64,000 nucleotides of DNA from positions 44,023 through 108,022 of the forward strand of contig JANQRS010000003.1 of assembly GCA_028284445.1 (NCBI GenBank), read 5' to 3'. Every line of letters starts with the position of its first letter. The stretch's first letter is position 1. Under the pieces are notes generated by a model. The model was not told where the DNA came from and ran no database searches. It saw only the letters and a program-made list of their open reading frames with translations. A program made the position numbers and the translations under genes. The DNA comes from Calditrichia bacterium (GTDB taxonomy: Bacteria; Calditrichota; Calditrichia; RBG-13-44-9; J075). Positions 51,389 through 61,135 of this stretch are shown here, in pieces.

Positions 51389-54235
51389 TTATTGCGTTCC
51401 CCCTTCGGGATAGAGAACCACCTGAACATAGTTCTGCTTATCCAGATATAGTTTGGCTGCATTGTGAACGGCCGCTGCGTTAAGTCGCTCCGTAAAGTCA
51501 TCGCCATTGAGAATACCGGCAAGATCCAGATCGTTTCGCAGGTAAAATGAGAGAGCATTGCGCCAGTATCCATTTTCCTTGAGATTCAGTTCCCGTTCGC
51601 GGCGCTGGGTTTCCTTAACCTTGGTGATATAGCTCGCGTCGACAGGGAAATTGCGCAGGCTGTCAACCTGAATCATGACATCGCCGATAAGCTCATCTAC
51701 GCGATCCGGCGAGCAGCCAAAAGTGATGGTAAGGCGATAGCTGCCTTCAGGTTCGCGCTCGCTGCTGGAGCGAATGCCAACGCCGTATGTGCCGCCCTTG
51801 TCCTCACGCAATACTTCCCGCAGCTTGATGCGCATAACCGAGGTCATCGAATTGAGATCATAGCGGTTCTGCCGATTCCAATCCATCTCCCCTGTAAAGA
51901 TTATCTGGACCTGACTCTTCGGTTCCAATCCTTTGCGCACGGTTTTCTTGATGACGCCTTTGGGCGGACGGATGCCGAGGTCGCGCGGTGTATCCTGGCG
52001 ATCCAGCGTCGGCAAACTAGCCAGATAGGTACTCACCAGCGGACGAAAGGCCTCTTTGTCGATGTTGCCAACGAAGATGAAGGTGAAGTCAGAGGCATCT
52101 GCAAATCGCTCGCGGTAAATCTCGAAGGAGCGCTGCATATCCATTTCATTCAAAAAGTCTTCGGAAATCGGCCGGGCGCGGAAGTGATTTTGCGCCATCG
52201 TTACCGCAATCGTATCGCGGAATGCCTTTTGGGGATTGGCGTTCATATTAGCCAGGAATGCCTTGATGCGCGTCTGATATGACAGGTAGGCACTGGAATC
52301 TTGCCGCGGCGCTGTCACATAGAGGTTCAATACCTGGAACATTGTTTCGACATCTTGCGGGGAAGCGCTTCCGCTAAATCCTTCTTCACGTCCGCCAATC
52401 CAGGGAGATACGCTGACGACCTTTCCGGCGAGTTTCTTCTCAAATGCTGTTTGCGTAAAACCGGCCAGACCGCTCTGGGTAACGATGGAAGTTGCTGTGT
52501 TGGCAGCAATATAATCTTCGTCCTCAACCAGCGAGTGACCACCCGGGCTGAAGGCCATAAAGCCGATTTCATCGTTTTTGAAATCGGTTGCTTTCAAGTA
52601 GACATTGATGCCGTTGGATAACTTCCAGTGACTAACATCGAGATCAGCCAGTTCATTCTCTTCAACAATGCTGCCGGGCGCCGGTATGGTTGCCATCAGC
52701 GGCTCGTCGGAGACTTCATCAACATAGGCTTCGATTTCCTGCTGACCAACGTCGCGAAATACTTTCACCAGATCACTCGCTTCCGGCAGGCTGAGCCCTT
52801 CCTTTTCAGGGGCGTTGCCGAGTATTACCCGGTTTTCTTCCCGGATCAATTCTTTTGCCAAAGCATTTACTTCTTCCAGTGTAATACCCGGCACGTGCTT
52901 CTTGTATAACTGGAATTCATATTCAATCCCGGGTATGGGCTCCTGGGTCAGGAAATTACGGATGTATTCGGCTGCATAACCGCGTGACTCCGACTTATCG
53001 CGCTCATTATAGGCTTGCTCTATGCCGCGAAGCATATCCGTCTTCCCGCGCTCGAGCTCAGAAGCGGTGAAGCCGAACTTGCGTGCGCGCGCTGCTTCAA
53101 TCAACATTGCTTCCAGGCCGGTTTCCATGCCGTTGTCCTGTACGCCGGCGCTCAGGACGATGACATCCTTGCTGCGTACAAAATTGCCGCTACCGGCAAA
53201 GCCAAAGAGAAAGGGCGGTTCCGGCAGTTTCCGCAATTCGTCCAGACGCTGATTGAACATATTGAAGAAAAGACCCTCTACCAGAGACTGGCGATAGGCC
53301 GATTCGCTGTCCTGCGGACGCGGATCGATTTTGTAGTAGACGCTGATGGTATTGCTCGTCGCCTCCGGATCGGTCACGATGGAAGTTAGCGTTTCCGGGT
53401 GACCAGGCACCGGAAATAGATTGCGCGCACGTGCTGACTCAGGATTCTTCAGCTTGGTAAAATGATCATGGATCAGGGTCTCGATCTGATTTTTGTTGAT
53501 ATCACCAACAGCAATCACTGCCATCAGGTCAGGACGATACCAATCGCGATAATAGCGCTCAAGCGTTACGGCATCGGCATTCTCGATGATTTCCGGCTTG
53601 CCGATCGGCAGCCGGTCTGCATAGCGCGAATCTTTGAAGAGGATGGGAAACTGCTTATCGAACATGCGTGCCTGTGCGCCGCGGCCGCTGCGCCATTCCT
53701 CAAGGACAACGCCGCGTTCTTTCACTACTTCAGTTGAATCAAAAGATACCCGGTGCGCCCACTCTTCCAAAATCTCGAAGGCCGTTTTGATGATTTCAAC
53801 GCTGTCGGTCGGGATTTGCAGCATGTAAACGGTCTCATCGAAGCTGGTGTAGGCATTGAGGTCCGGACCGAATCGCATACCGATAGATTCCAGGTAGTCT
53901 ACCAGCTCCTGCTTTTCAAAATTTTCGGTGCCGTTGAAGGCCATGTGTTCCACAAAGTGGGCGAGGCCGAGCTGGTCTTCATCTTCTAGGATTGATCCGG
54001 CATTGATGACCAGGCGCAGTTCTGCACGCTGCTCGGGCTTACCGTTCTTGCGTATGTAATAGCGCAGGCCATTTTCCAACTCGCCAATAACGATATTGCT
54101 GTCGACCGGGAGCGGTAGGTCTCGAGTTTCGAAGGGGATAATCTTTGCCTGACGGGTGACGGTGTTTCCTGGGCCGGTGCAGGCGACCATGCCAAAAAGG
54201 ACAGAGGCAAAAAGTAGTGAAATAATAAAGCGCAT
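51389..54235 (-). CDS. M16-family zinc peptidase, lipoprotein
   Basis: 949 residues from ATG 54235, preceded by AAGGAG; a longer frame starting at 54307 is rejected. The signal ends in a lipobox-like GMVAC (Cys 19). The pitrilysin zinc motif H-x2-E-H is present (HFVEH, His93, Glu96, His97) in the first of two M16 domain pairs; the second half lacks the motif, as usual. The single-chain two-half layout matches the Bacteroidota-type periplasmic insulinases. It should degrade peptides at the envelope. Next upstream is the DUF5686 gene, 125 bases away. Confidence 0.94.
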   Translation of the reverse strand: MRFIISLLFASVLFGMVACTGPGNTVTRQAKIIPFETRDLPLPVDSNIVIGELENGLRYYIRKNGKPEQRAELRLVINAGSILEDEDQLGLAHFVEHMAFNGTENFEKQELVDYLESIGMRFGPDLNAYTSFDETVYMLQIPTDSVEIIKTAFEILEEWAHRVSFDSTEVVKERGVVLEEWRSGRGAQARMFDKQFPILFKDSRYADRLPIGKPEIIENADAVTLERYYRDWYRPDLMAVIAVGDINKNQIETLIHDHFTKLKNPESARARNLFPVPGHPETLTSIVTDPEATSNTISVYYKIDPRPQDSESAYRQSLVEGLFFNMFNQRLDELRKLPEPPFLFGFAGSGNFVRSKDVIVLSAGVQDNGMETGLEAMLIEAARARKFGFTASELERGKTDMLRGIEQAYNERDKSESRGYAAEYIRNFLTQEPIPGIEYEFQLYKKHVPGITLEEVNALAKELIREENRVILGNAPEKEGLSLPEASDLVKVFRDVGQQEIEAYVDEVSDEPLMATIPAPGSIVEENELADLDVSHWKLSNGINVYLKATDFKNDEIGFMAFSPGGHSLVEDEDYIAANTATSIVTQSGLAGFTQTAFEKKLAGKVVSVSPWIGGREEGFSGSASPQDVETMFQVLNLYVTAPRQDSSAYLSYQTRIKAFLANMNANPQKAFRDTIAVTMAQNHFRARPISEDFLNEMDMQRSFEIYRERFADASDFTFIFVGNIDKEAFRPLVSTYLASLPTLDRQDTPRDLGIRPPKGVIKKTVRKGLEPKSQVQIIFTGEMDWNRQNRYDLNSMTSVMRIKLREVLREDKGGTYGVGIRSSSEREPEGSYRLTITFGCSPDRVDELIGDVMIQVDSLRNFPVDASYITKVKETQRRERELNLKENGYWRNALSFYLRNDLDLAGILNGDDFTERLNAAAVHNAAKLYLDKQNYVQVVLYPEGGTQ

Positions 54236-54359
54236 AGGTTTCTCCTTGAACATATAAAATCCGTAACAGCCCGGAATATAATGCCTTACGAGCCTGAGGG
54301 AAACCATTAAGCGAATTTGTGTGTGGTATTTTCACGTTAGAAGGATGCCATCCGCCAAT

Positions 54360-56741
54360 TTAAAACAGGCGCGACATACTAACGCCAATGCGAAAATCAC
54401 TTTCATCAAGCCGCTGCGTAAAATCCAGACGAAGGCCTTGCAAAATATTGTTGATTGAAGCGCCAATCTCATGGTGATAAGAATCGGGAGAAAGTGCGCG
54501 GAAGGACGAGTCCTGCAAGTATCTGTTGTCGGCCTCTAACCAGGTACGGCCGCTGGCCCCGTGAAGAATGATTGAGGTGCCGCGTCTGGCCAATGAGCGC
54601 AGTCCAAGAATTTCAAAAGGAATCGTCCTGAAATTATGTTCCCAAAAAACTGCAAGGTAGCGATTCCCTTCATACGGACGTCCATTCAACGTTCGGAATG
54701 TCCCGAAGGGCGTAAATGCCTGCAAGTTGCCATCCAGAGTGCCTAGCTTTTGAAGGGGAATATCATCACTGGTGATGCCGGCTTCTATGTGAATATCCAG
54801 GGCGTTTGGCAGTATCCTGCGACGGAAAAAAGTGTTTAGGCGCCAGTCCAGCGTGGCTGACAGCTTATTGTAGTCAAACTCGCTATCGAGGATGGCGTCG
54901 GAGCTATGTTCAAAAGAAATACTGGCCCGTGTTTGGCCAACCACGCCATAGGGGATATAATCCTCGCCGATATTTAGTGTTGTTTTGATTGCCCTCAGCC
55001 GCCCGGCGTTGATCTCGGGATTGATGCGCTGGACCGCAGAACTGTTAAAAAATGCGTAGTCTGTTTGTTTTTGCAGGGAACTGTGGCGCTCTATGTGCAA
55101 GCCGACTTTCAAACGACTGCGTACCGGCGCGATGCGCTGTTCAATACCGAGGTAGGCGCTGCGATTCCAGAAGTAGTCGAAATAGTCCGCCTGATCGAAA
55201 AGCGGTAGAAAGCTATTAAAAACCACGTTGTGAGTTGCCGACTGATAACGCGTGTCCGTGCCTTCGCCAATTTCTCCATATAGCGTGGTGGCATGCCGCT
55301 TGCCAAACTTTAGCCTGGCGCCCAACTGCCAGGACCATCTCTCCAGACCGAATTTATAGCCCGCTGCGCCATTCAAGCGATAGGTCTTGCTGCCTTTGCT
55401 GAACAAGGCGAGGCCGAGGTGGCTGCCATCCACACGATTAAACCAAAGGTGGGGGACGGGCGTCACATATTTCGAGAAAAAGAAGCGGCCCTCTTCTTCC
55501 GGGCCGTCCTCACCATCCTCGACGTCTACGAAACGAGCGAGATATCCGCTTGGCTTGAAAGCACGCTCAAGGGTCATGGTGCTGTCAATATCGCTATAAG
55601 CACTGTTCTCTTCAGCTGATAAGGGAATGCTTTGCGGCAACGAGGTGAAGCCTTCGTTGCGTTTTATTGCCAGGCTGTCGACAACCAGCTGCCGTTTCTC
55701 TTCATACAATGAATCGGGCAAAGGCACATTTACCTGGTAATTGGTCAATTGCGATATTTGATGATAGCTGATGGGAGGGAAATCGAGGCCAATCATCCCG
55801 ATTTTGATGCTGCCGCTAATGCGAACATCGACCGGTAACCAGAAGTCTTTTCCGAAATTGCTAAATTGTTGCTTATAAGCAAGGCTCCAGCTTTGGATGG
55901 GCATCGGAAAAATGATGTATTCGTTTGGAGTCAAATCCACTTGTAACAAGGCGTATTCTTCATCCAGGACCGATATTTCTCCCACAAAGGTCGGTTGCAG
56001 TTTGCCTTTTGGTTTTACGGAAATAATGTAGACTACCTTGTCGTCCCGGTGACGCCGATCAATCAGCTTGAAGTGATAATGCTTAATGGCATCCGGGTGC
56101 GTTGGCCCGATCATTCGAAAGCCCTGCAGCTCAATGTCATCATCGTAGAAATTAGCGACGTAGCTGGCCCCTGCAAAATTATTGCTCTCGTCAACGTTGG
56201 CAGTTTGCCGCTTGGATTTGATGACCTCACGCGGTCCCTTTTTTCGGTGCCAAAACGACTCGGAAGTGCTTTCAGTGATAGAAACGATGCCATCATCGTT
56301 CGAGAGATTTTGCCGGGTATAGGCTTCAGCCCGATAAGTGTCGAGGCGTGCGCGCCATTCCTGCTTCTTCTCAATTACCTTGCGCATGATGTTAACGGCA
56401 GGATCTTCATCGGTAACTATAATTTCATCTAGTTCATATGCCACCGGCTCAAGATCGATCGATAAATGGGCTGGCAACGGAGCCTCGACGGTAATTTGCC
56501 GGGTTCGGTAGCCGATGTAGCTGATGCTGAGCGTTGCCGGCAGCTGTTCAATTTCAAGTTGATATTCGCCCTGGTTGTTGCTGATGGTGCCGCTATAGGT
56601 GCCTTCAATCTGGATGTTGGCTGCCGGCAGCATGACACCGCTCTCGGCATCCCGCACCAAACCTGTGAGTATGGATTGTGGAAAGAGAAAGGAAAATATG
56701 GATGTAAAAAGAAATGTCGTTGCAATCAAACGATATAACAT
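54360..56741 (-). CDS. DUF5686 / carboxypeptidase-regulatory-like outer-membrane protein
   Basis: 793 residues with a signal peptide (LIATTFLFTSIFSFLFPQS). Residues about 22-110 form a carboxypeptidase-D-regulatory-like beta domain (LTGLVRDAESGVMLPAANIQ, LSISYIGYRTRQITV), as at the front of SusC/TonB receptors, but no plug domain follows. The remainder matches the DUF5686 family (WRARLDTYRAEAYTRQ, RRHRDDKVVYIISVKPKG) and ends as a beta barrel with terminal F (SRLF). Location is the outer membrane; function unknown. Confidence 0.85.
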   Translation of the reverse strand: MLYRLIATTFLFTSIFSFLFPQSILTGLVRDAESGVMLPAANIQIEGTYSGTISNNQGEYQLEIEQLPATLSISYIGYRTRQITVEAPLPAHLSIDLEPVAYELDEIIVTDEDPAVNIMRKVIEKKQEWRARLDTYRAEAYTRQNLSNDDGIVSITESTSESFWHRKKGPREVIKSKRQTANVDESNNFAGASYVANFYDDDIELQGFRMIGPTHPDAIKHYHFKLIDRRHRDDKVVYIISVKPKGKLQPTFVGEISVLDEEYALLQVDLTPNEYIIFPMPIQSWSLAYKQQFSNFGKDFWLPVDVRISGSIKIGMIGLDFPPISYHQISQLTNYQVNVPLPDSLYEEKRQLVVDSLAIKRNEGFTSLPQSIPLSAEENSAYSDIDSTMTLERAFKPSGYLARFVDVEDGEDGPEEEGRFFFSKYVTPVPHLWFNRVDGSHLGLALFSKGSKTYRLNGAAGYKFGLERWSWQLGARLKFGKRHATTLYGEIGEGTDTRYQSATHNVVFNSFLPLFDQADYFDYFWNRSAYLGIEQRIAPVRSRLKVGLHIERHSSLQKQTDYAFFNSSAVQRINPEINAGRLRAIKTTLNIGEDYIPYGVVGQTRASISFEHSSDAILDSEFDYNKLSATLDWRLNTFFRRRILPNALDIHIEAGITSDDIPLQKLGTLDGNLQAFTPFGTFRTLNGRPYEGNRYLAVFWEHNFRTIPFEILGLRSLARRGTSIILHGASGRTWLEADNRYLQDSSFRALSPDSYHHEIGASINNILQGLRLDFTQRLDESDFRIGVSMSRLF

Positions 56742-56816
56742 GTGGCTCCTCTTGACGTGAGTAAATCTGCTTCTGATACGTCCGGGAAATCATTTGGTTG
56801 CAGGAGGGGGTAACTG

Positions 56817-56851
56817 AAAAAGGCAATTCCCGAATGGAATCGCCTTTTTAG
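56817..56851 (-). terminator. Rho-independent terminator of the 62-residue protein gene
   Basis: Read on the minus strand, AAAAAGGCGATTCC and GGAATTGCCTTTTT pair around ATTCGG and end in T residues, 28 bases after the small gene's stop. The A-rich other arm could let it act in both directions. Confidence 0.85.
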
Positions 56852-56878
56852 GAACAAACTTGAACTGTCATCAATCGC

Positions 56879-57067
56879 TTATTCAGCAGCTTCAGTTGCT
56901 TCGGCTTCTTCAACCGGTGCGTCGGCACCCATTTCATCGGCCATTCTCTTGCGCTCAGCGGTCTTTTCAGTCCAGCTAAGCCCTTTCCACCAGGTTTTCA
57001 GCTCTTTGATGTTGCTGCCGCTGTGGCTGGCATATTGACGCAGAAATTTTACTGTCTTCTGATTCAT
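56879..57067 (-). CDS. Small helical protein of unknown function
   Basis: 62 residues. The first ~45 residues are basic and helical with three Trp-containing turns (ELKTWWKGLSWTEKTAERKRM); the last ~15 are Glu/Ala-rich. No signal peptide. The gene has an AG-rich site (GAGAATTGAAATG), a clear terminator and no overlap with other genes, which supports it being real. I do not recognise a family; the basic-acidic layout would suit a nucleic-acid or ribosome-associated protein, but that is speculation. Confidence 0.65.
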   Translation of the reverse strand: MNQKTVKFLRQYASHSGSNIKELKTWWKGLSWTEKTAERKRMADEMGADAPVEEAEATEAAE

Positions 57068-57261
57068 TTCAATTCTCCATCGTGTCTAACGCATTCTTGT
57101 CGTGATTTGCGTGGCGCAAAAATACAACAATTTTCTGCGAACAACAAATGGTATTTAAATCTATGACTTGCGCAAGAATCGGGTGGAAAAAATGCCGTGC
57201 CGGGGAAATATTAGGCAAGGAATTGATAGAGTTGTATATTGACAACGGAGGCAAGAAGACC

Positions 57262-58125
57262 ATGCGTTACCAACAAGCAGCAATGGACTACCATAAAATC
57301 AGCAAGGCCCTGCAGTACCTTGGCGAGCACTTTACTGAGCAGCCGTCCCTCAAGGAAGTGGCAGATGCCGTGCATCTGAGTGAATATCATTTTCAGAAGG
57401 TTTTTTCACGCTGGGTCGGGATAAGCCCAAAGCGCTTTTTACAGTATCTGACCAAAGAGTATAGCAAAGAGCGATTAAAATCTGCTGAAAGCATTCTCCA
57501 TTCAGCCTATGATGCCGGACTGTCAGGCCCCGGTCGCCTGCATGATCTGATGGTGCAATGCGACGGCGTCACGCCCGGTGAATATAAGGCAATGGGAGGA
57601 GGACTTGCAATTTCCTGGGGGGTGCACGATACGCCTTTTGGCAAATGCCTTTTGGCTCATACCGATCGCGGCGTTTGTAATTTGCAATTCCTGGAGGAAG
57701 AAGACCAAACGGATTATGAAGATTGGCTGGCAAGGCAATGGCCGGCTGCGAAGATCACGCGTAACGATGAGAGCAGTGGCACGCTGGTAAATGATATTTT
57801 TGTTTCGTTGAGAGAAGGAAAAAGCGGCTCACTTCATCTCTTCCTCAAAGGTACAAATTTCCAGATAAAGGTCTGGGAAGCACTCTTGCAGATCCCGGCT
57901 GGGCAGGTTGTATCATACCAGCATATTGCGACACTGATTGGCAAGCCCAAAGCCGTTCGCGCAGTGGCATCGGCGATTGCCGTTAATCCGGTAGGATATA
58001 TCATTCCCTGTCACCGTGTCATTCGTAAAATGGGCGTAATCAATCAATATCGCTGGGGAGCCGCTCGCAAACGTGCCATTATTGGCTGGGAAGCGGCGCA
58101 AATGGAGCAAGCCAGAGCCAGCTAA
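57262..58125 (+). CDS. AraC-type HTH / O6-alkylguanine-DNA alkyltransferase fusion (Ada-like)
   Basis: 288 residues from ATG 57262 (CGGAGGC upstream). Residues about 8-105 are an AraC-type DNA-binding domain (LKEVADAVHLSEYHFQKVFSRWVG). Residues about 195-280 are the alkyltransferase, with acceptor Cys250 in IIPCHRVI and the NQYRWGA segment. The N-terminal zinc domain of E. coli Ada, which takes methyl groups from phosphotriesters, is absent, so self-activation by that route is not possible. It repairs O6-methylguanine and may control its own transcription. An earlier in-frame ATG at 57148 lacks support. Confidence 0.93.
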   Translation: MRYQQAAMDYHKISKALQYLGEHFTEQPSLKEVADAVHLSEYHFQKVFSRWVGISPKRFLQYLTKEYSKERLKSAESILHSAYDAGLSGPGRLHDLMVQCDGVTPGEYKAMGGGLAISWGVHDTPFGKCLLAHTDRGVCNLQFLEEEDQTDYEDWLARQWPAAKITRNDESSGTLVNDIFVSLREGKSGSLHLFLKGTNFQIKVWEALLQIPAGQVVSYQHIATLIGKPKAVRAVASAIAVNPVGYIIPCHRVIRKMGVINQYRWGAARKRAIIGWEAAQMEQARAS

Positions 58126-58148
58126 AGAAGACGAATTTCAAATGGAGT

Positions 58149-58265
58149 AAATCCCAAATTCCAACAGGAAAAATTCCAAAGAAGATAAGATTGAATACAG
58201 TTCTTTTGTGATCGGGCTGCTATTATTTTTTGTCTTTGGAATCTTTTTGTTGGAATTTGGGATTT
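58149..58265. repeat. MITE-like element with 33-34 base inverted ends
   Basis: The left end (58149-58182, beginning AAATCCCAAATTCCAACA) and right end (58233-58265, ending TTGGAATTTGGGATTT) are nearly perfect inverse complements, separated by about 50 bases. It fills most of the gap between the alkyltransferase and glycosyltransferase genes. No transposase or coding frame. Confidence 0.85.
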
Positions 58266-58295
58266 ATAATGTCATGAACCGGGACGTAAGATGTA

Positions 58296-59873
58296 ATGAA
58301 TAGAAATAGATGGCTGGAAGCCGCCAATCAACACAAGCCCTTCACCGTCGTTGCCATCCTGGCAATGTTATCACGCCTGCCTTTTCTCTTTCTACCCGGT
58401 GCCGGACGGGATGAGGCCATTTACTATTACTGGGCGTTCAATCCGGAGCCCGCTTATTCGCCGCTGATGCAGCTTTGTATCCGACTGTTCGCGGAACTAC
58501 CGATCCCGAAATTGATCGCCATCAGATTGCTCAGCTTGTTGATCGGTATCCTTATACTGTTACTTTTTGACACACTTTTACGTCGCCGTGGGTTGACTAA
58601 CCGTGCCCGATATATGGCCTTGACAATCCTTGCATTTACACCCTGGCAGACCTACGTCGGGGGCATATTACATCCTGACAACTTTCTTTTGGCGAGTCTT
58701 CTCGGATTTCTTCTGGCAGTTTCATATCGCAATTACCTATGGATGACCCTTGCTGTCGCAGCAGCTTTCTGGGCGAAGCTGTCCGGCATTCTGCTTGCGC
58801 CTACCTTCTTTTTTATGTGCTTGTTTAATAAACGCTTACGCTGTAATCGGTGTTGGCAATATCCGCTACTATATCTTGTTCTAACCCTCCCCGTTTTTGT
58901 ATCGCTGCAGCCAGAACTGCTGCAAGGCATTGCCGAGTTTGGCCGAGTGGTTCGTGGGCAGCCCATTTGGGAATCGCTGCTACTCCAACTTGGCGGCATT
59001 TTGTTTCTGGCACCGTTTGGCTTGCCATTTGCAGCTTATCAGGGGTTGAAGGAGCGTCTGGCAAGCGGAGAGACACCTGCTGACGCCGATCCGGAGCAAA
59101 TGGCGACGCTGTTGGTTGCTGGAACGATTCTTTTGGCATTTACCGGGGCCATTCTGACAACCGGACAGGTGAAGGGCAACTGGATTTTGCCGGCGCTGGT
59201 CATCCTTTGGCCGGATACGGAAAGAATGTCGTTACGGCGTGTCTTCTCAATCGCTCTGCCTGTCTCAATCATTGTCTGTCTGTCAATGGCATTTGCCTTT
59301 ACCCGGCCACCGGCGATGAACTGGGTTGAGCAGCAAATGCCGCTGATTCGCGATTCTTATAGTTTCCAGGCGGGCACGAGAGAAGCACGAGTATCTGCCA
59401 CGCGTTCCTGGACGCATAGATTCTTGGAGTATCAAGCTATAGACGAATTCGCCGATGCTGTGATGCAACGGTGGTATGTGCAAGAAGGTGAGAAACCAAA
59501 GTGGATTATCAGTGATGATTACGGTTTAGCGGCAAAACTCTTGTTCGTCTTTGATGATTCTGATATCGGTTTGCTGGTTCCGGGAGATTTGATTTTTTAC
59601 CGAAGTTTACCGGACGGCAACCAGCATAGCCTTAAGGGAAGCGCGCTGATTATTGCCACTGGCATGGATGCAGAAAATGTATGGCCGCGCTTGAAGGCCC
59701 TGGAGAGTTTGCCGGTCGTGGTTCATCCGGTTACCGGCAGTCCTGTGCACTTGGCGATTTCTGACGGTCAACTCCACCCTGGGAACGAACCGGTGATTGT
59801 TGACTTTTGGCGACATACTGTGCTTGGCCGCTGGATATCACGCTTGCTTTGGCAGGCGGAACCAGCTGGATAA
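58296..59873 (+). CDS. GT-C membrane glycosyltransferase (ArnT/PMT-like)
   Basis: 525 residues with about ten membrane segments in the first ~340 residues and a soluble C-terminal part. The first extracytoplasmic loop carries RDEAIYYYWA, the acidic motif of polyprenyl-phosphate-sugar transferases of the ArnT/PMT_2 group, and HPDN is in the next loop (GILHPDNFLLAS). It would transfer a sugar from a lipid carrier to an envelope acceptor on the outer face of the inner membrane. The acceptor is unknown. It appears monocistronic. Confidence 0.85.
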   Translation: MNRNRWLEAANQHKPFTVVAILAMLSRLPFLFLPGAGRDEAIYYYWAFNPEPAYSPLMQLCIRLFAELPIPKLIAIRLLSLLIGILILLLFDTLLRRRGLTNRARYMALTILAFTPWQTYVGGILHPDNFLLASLLGFLLAVSYRNYLWMTLAVAAAFWAKLSGILLAPTFFFMCLFNKRLRCNRCWQYPLLYLVLTLPVFVSLQPELLQGIAEFGRVVRGQPIWESLLLQLGGILFLAPFGLPFAAYQGLKERLASGETPADADPEQMATLLVAGTILLAFTGAILTTGQVKGNWILPALVILWPDTERMSLRRVFSIALPVSIIVCLSMAFAFTRPPAMNWVEQQMPLIRDSYSFQAGTREARVSATRSWTHRFLEYQAIDEFADAVMQRWYVQEGEKPKWIISDDYGLAAKLLFVFDDSDIGLLVPGDLIFYRSLPDGNQHSLKGSALIIATGMDAENVWPRLKALESLPVVVHPVTGSPVHLAISDGQLHPGNEPVIVDFWRHTVLGRWISRLLWQAEPAG

Positions 59874-60012
59874 ATGAATAGTTAAGACATGAAAATGTGA
59901 TTCATTCGTTATTAACTAACTGCCTCCTTGCGCTATCTTGAGGCATCTTATAAGTGCATCGATTAGGGTTCGGTGCCTTCTTGATACGATTTTTGAAATA
60001 TCCGGAGGAGAA

Positions 60013-60885
60013 ATGAAGAAGTTCAGTTTCCCACAAACAAACCTGTTTCGCGGCCTGTTAGGGCTCACTGCTTTGCTGGCCATCTCGATAACCTGTATGA
60101 ACATCAGTGAACCACCGCAAGACATGCAAAAACCTGCTACCGCCACAGATGCCCCACCGGCGGATCTGCATAAGAATTATGATATTCTTTTGAGGCTCTA
60201 CGTCGATGGCACGCGCTTCGACTATGAGGAGCTGTTTCGTAATGAAGCGGATGTGAAACGCCTGTCAGATTACGTTGACCGCCTTGAGTCGCTGAATCCT
60301 GAAAATTGGGAATTCAACGATGCCCTTGCTTACTGGATTAATCTATATAATGCTGCTACCTTGGAACTGATACTCAAGAATTATCCACTTGGCAGCATTA
60401 AAGACATCGGCGGATTATTTAGTTCGCCCTGGAAGGAAGATGTGGTGATGGTGGCAGGTGAGGCCTTGAATCTTGACGAAATTGAAAACGAAATTATTCG
60501 TAAGCAATTCAAAGATGCCCGTATCCACTTCGCAGTCAATTGTGCCTCGATTAGCTGTCCACCGCTGGCAAACTTTGCTTTTACCGGCGAGAAGCTCGAT
60601 GAACAGCTCAACACCGTCTGCAAAAACGTATTTGATAATGATCTTTGGCTGCAGGTAACCAGCACCGAGCGCTGGATCGAGGTTAAGGAGAAAGAGATTC
60701 GTATTTCGAAGATTTTTGATTGGTATAAGCAGGATTTTATCGAATACTCAGGGTCCGTACGTAAATTTCTCGCCCAATATCGTCCGCAAGACGCTGAGCA
60801 CATCCTGAACCCCAAAGTGAAAATCAAGCACATGGGATATAACTGGGATCTCAATAAAGCCGAGAAGGCTACTGCCAGCAAATAA
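60013..60885 (+). CDS. DUF547 lipoprotein
   Basis: 290 residues from ATG 60013, with GGAGGAG five bases before. The N-terminal hydrophobic segment ends ISITC, a likely lipobox (Cys about 29). The DUF547 domain covers about 90-230: YWINLYNAATLELILKNYP, SIKDIG, SSPWKE, LNLDEIENEIIRKQFKDAR and IHFAVNCASISCPPL. The family has conserved Asn/Cys residues and no established activity. It is likely periplasmic, anchored to a membrane. Diverged copies of the 147-base repeat follow it. Confidence 0.87.
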   Translation: MKKFSFPQTNLFRGLLGLTALLAISITCMNISEPPQDMQKPATATDAPPADLHKNYDILLRLYVDGTRFDYEELFRNEADVKRLSDYVDRLESLNPENWEFNDALAYWINLYNAATLELILKNYPLGSIKDIGGLFSSPWKEDVVMVAGEALNLDEIENEIIRKQFKDARIHFAVNCASISCPPLANFAFTGEKLDEQLNTVCKNVFDNDLWLQVTSTERWIEVKEKEIRISKIFDWYKQDFIEYSGSVRKFLAQYRPQDAEHILNPKVKIKHMGYNWDLNKAEKATASK

Positions 60886-60894
60886 TAGTGGCAG

Positions 60895-61015
60895 TTGCAG
60901 GCGGCAGTCAACGGCGGAGCCGTTACATATTTCAGCCTCATGTTCGCTCCCAGCGAACGTGGGGGACGTAGCAGTGGCAGCAAAAAAGATGACAAATGTC
61001 GAATGACAAATTGTA
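60895..61015. repeat. Rearranged copy of the 147-base unit
   Basis: AACGGC-GGA-GCCGTT (about 60910-60924) and GTTCGCT-CCC-AGCGAAC come first, then GCAGTGGCAGC and AAATGTCGAATGACAAATT; the hairpin and GACAAATG modules are in the reverse order to the 44553 units. No gene. Confidence 0.7.
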
Positions 61016-61135
61016 GATCAGAAAAGGATTTACCGATTTGCCTATTTCCTAAATTTTCCCCTCTGTTTTCTATTGTTTATATTAAGGTCTCTGTTGAAAT
61101 TGTCTTAAGCCAACGTTGATGGGATCTTGGATCAG

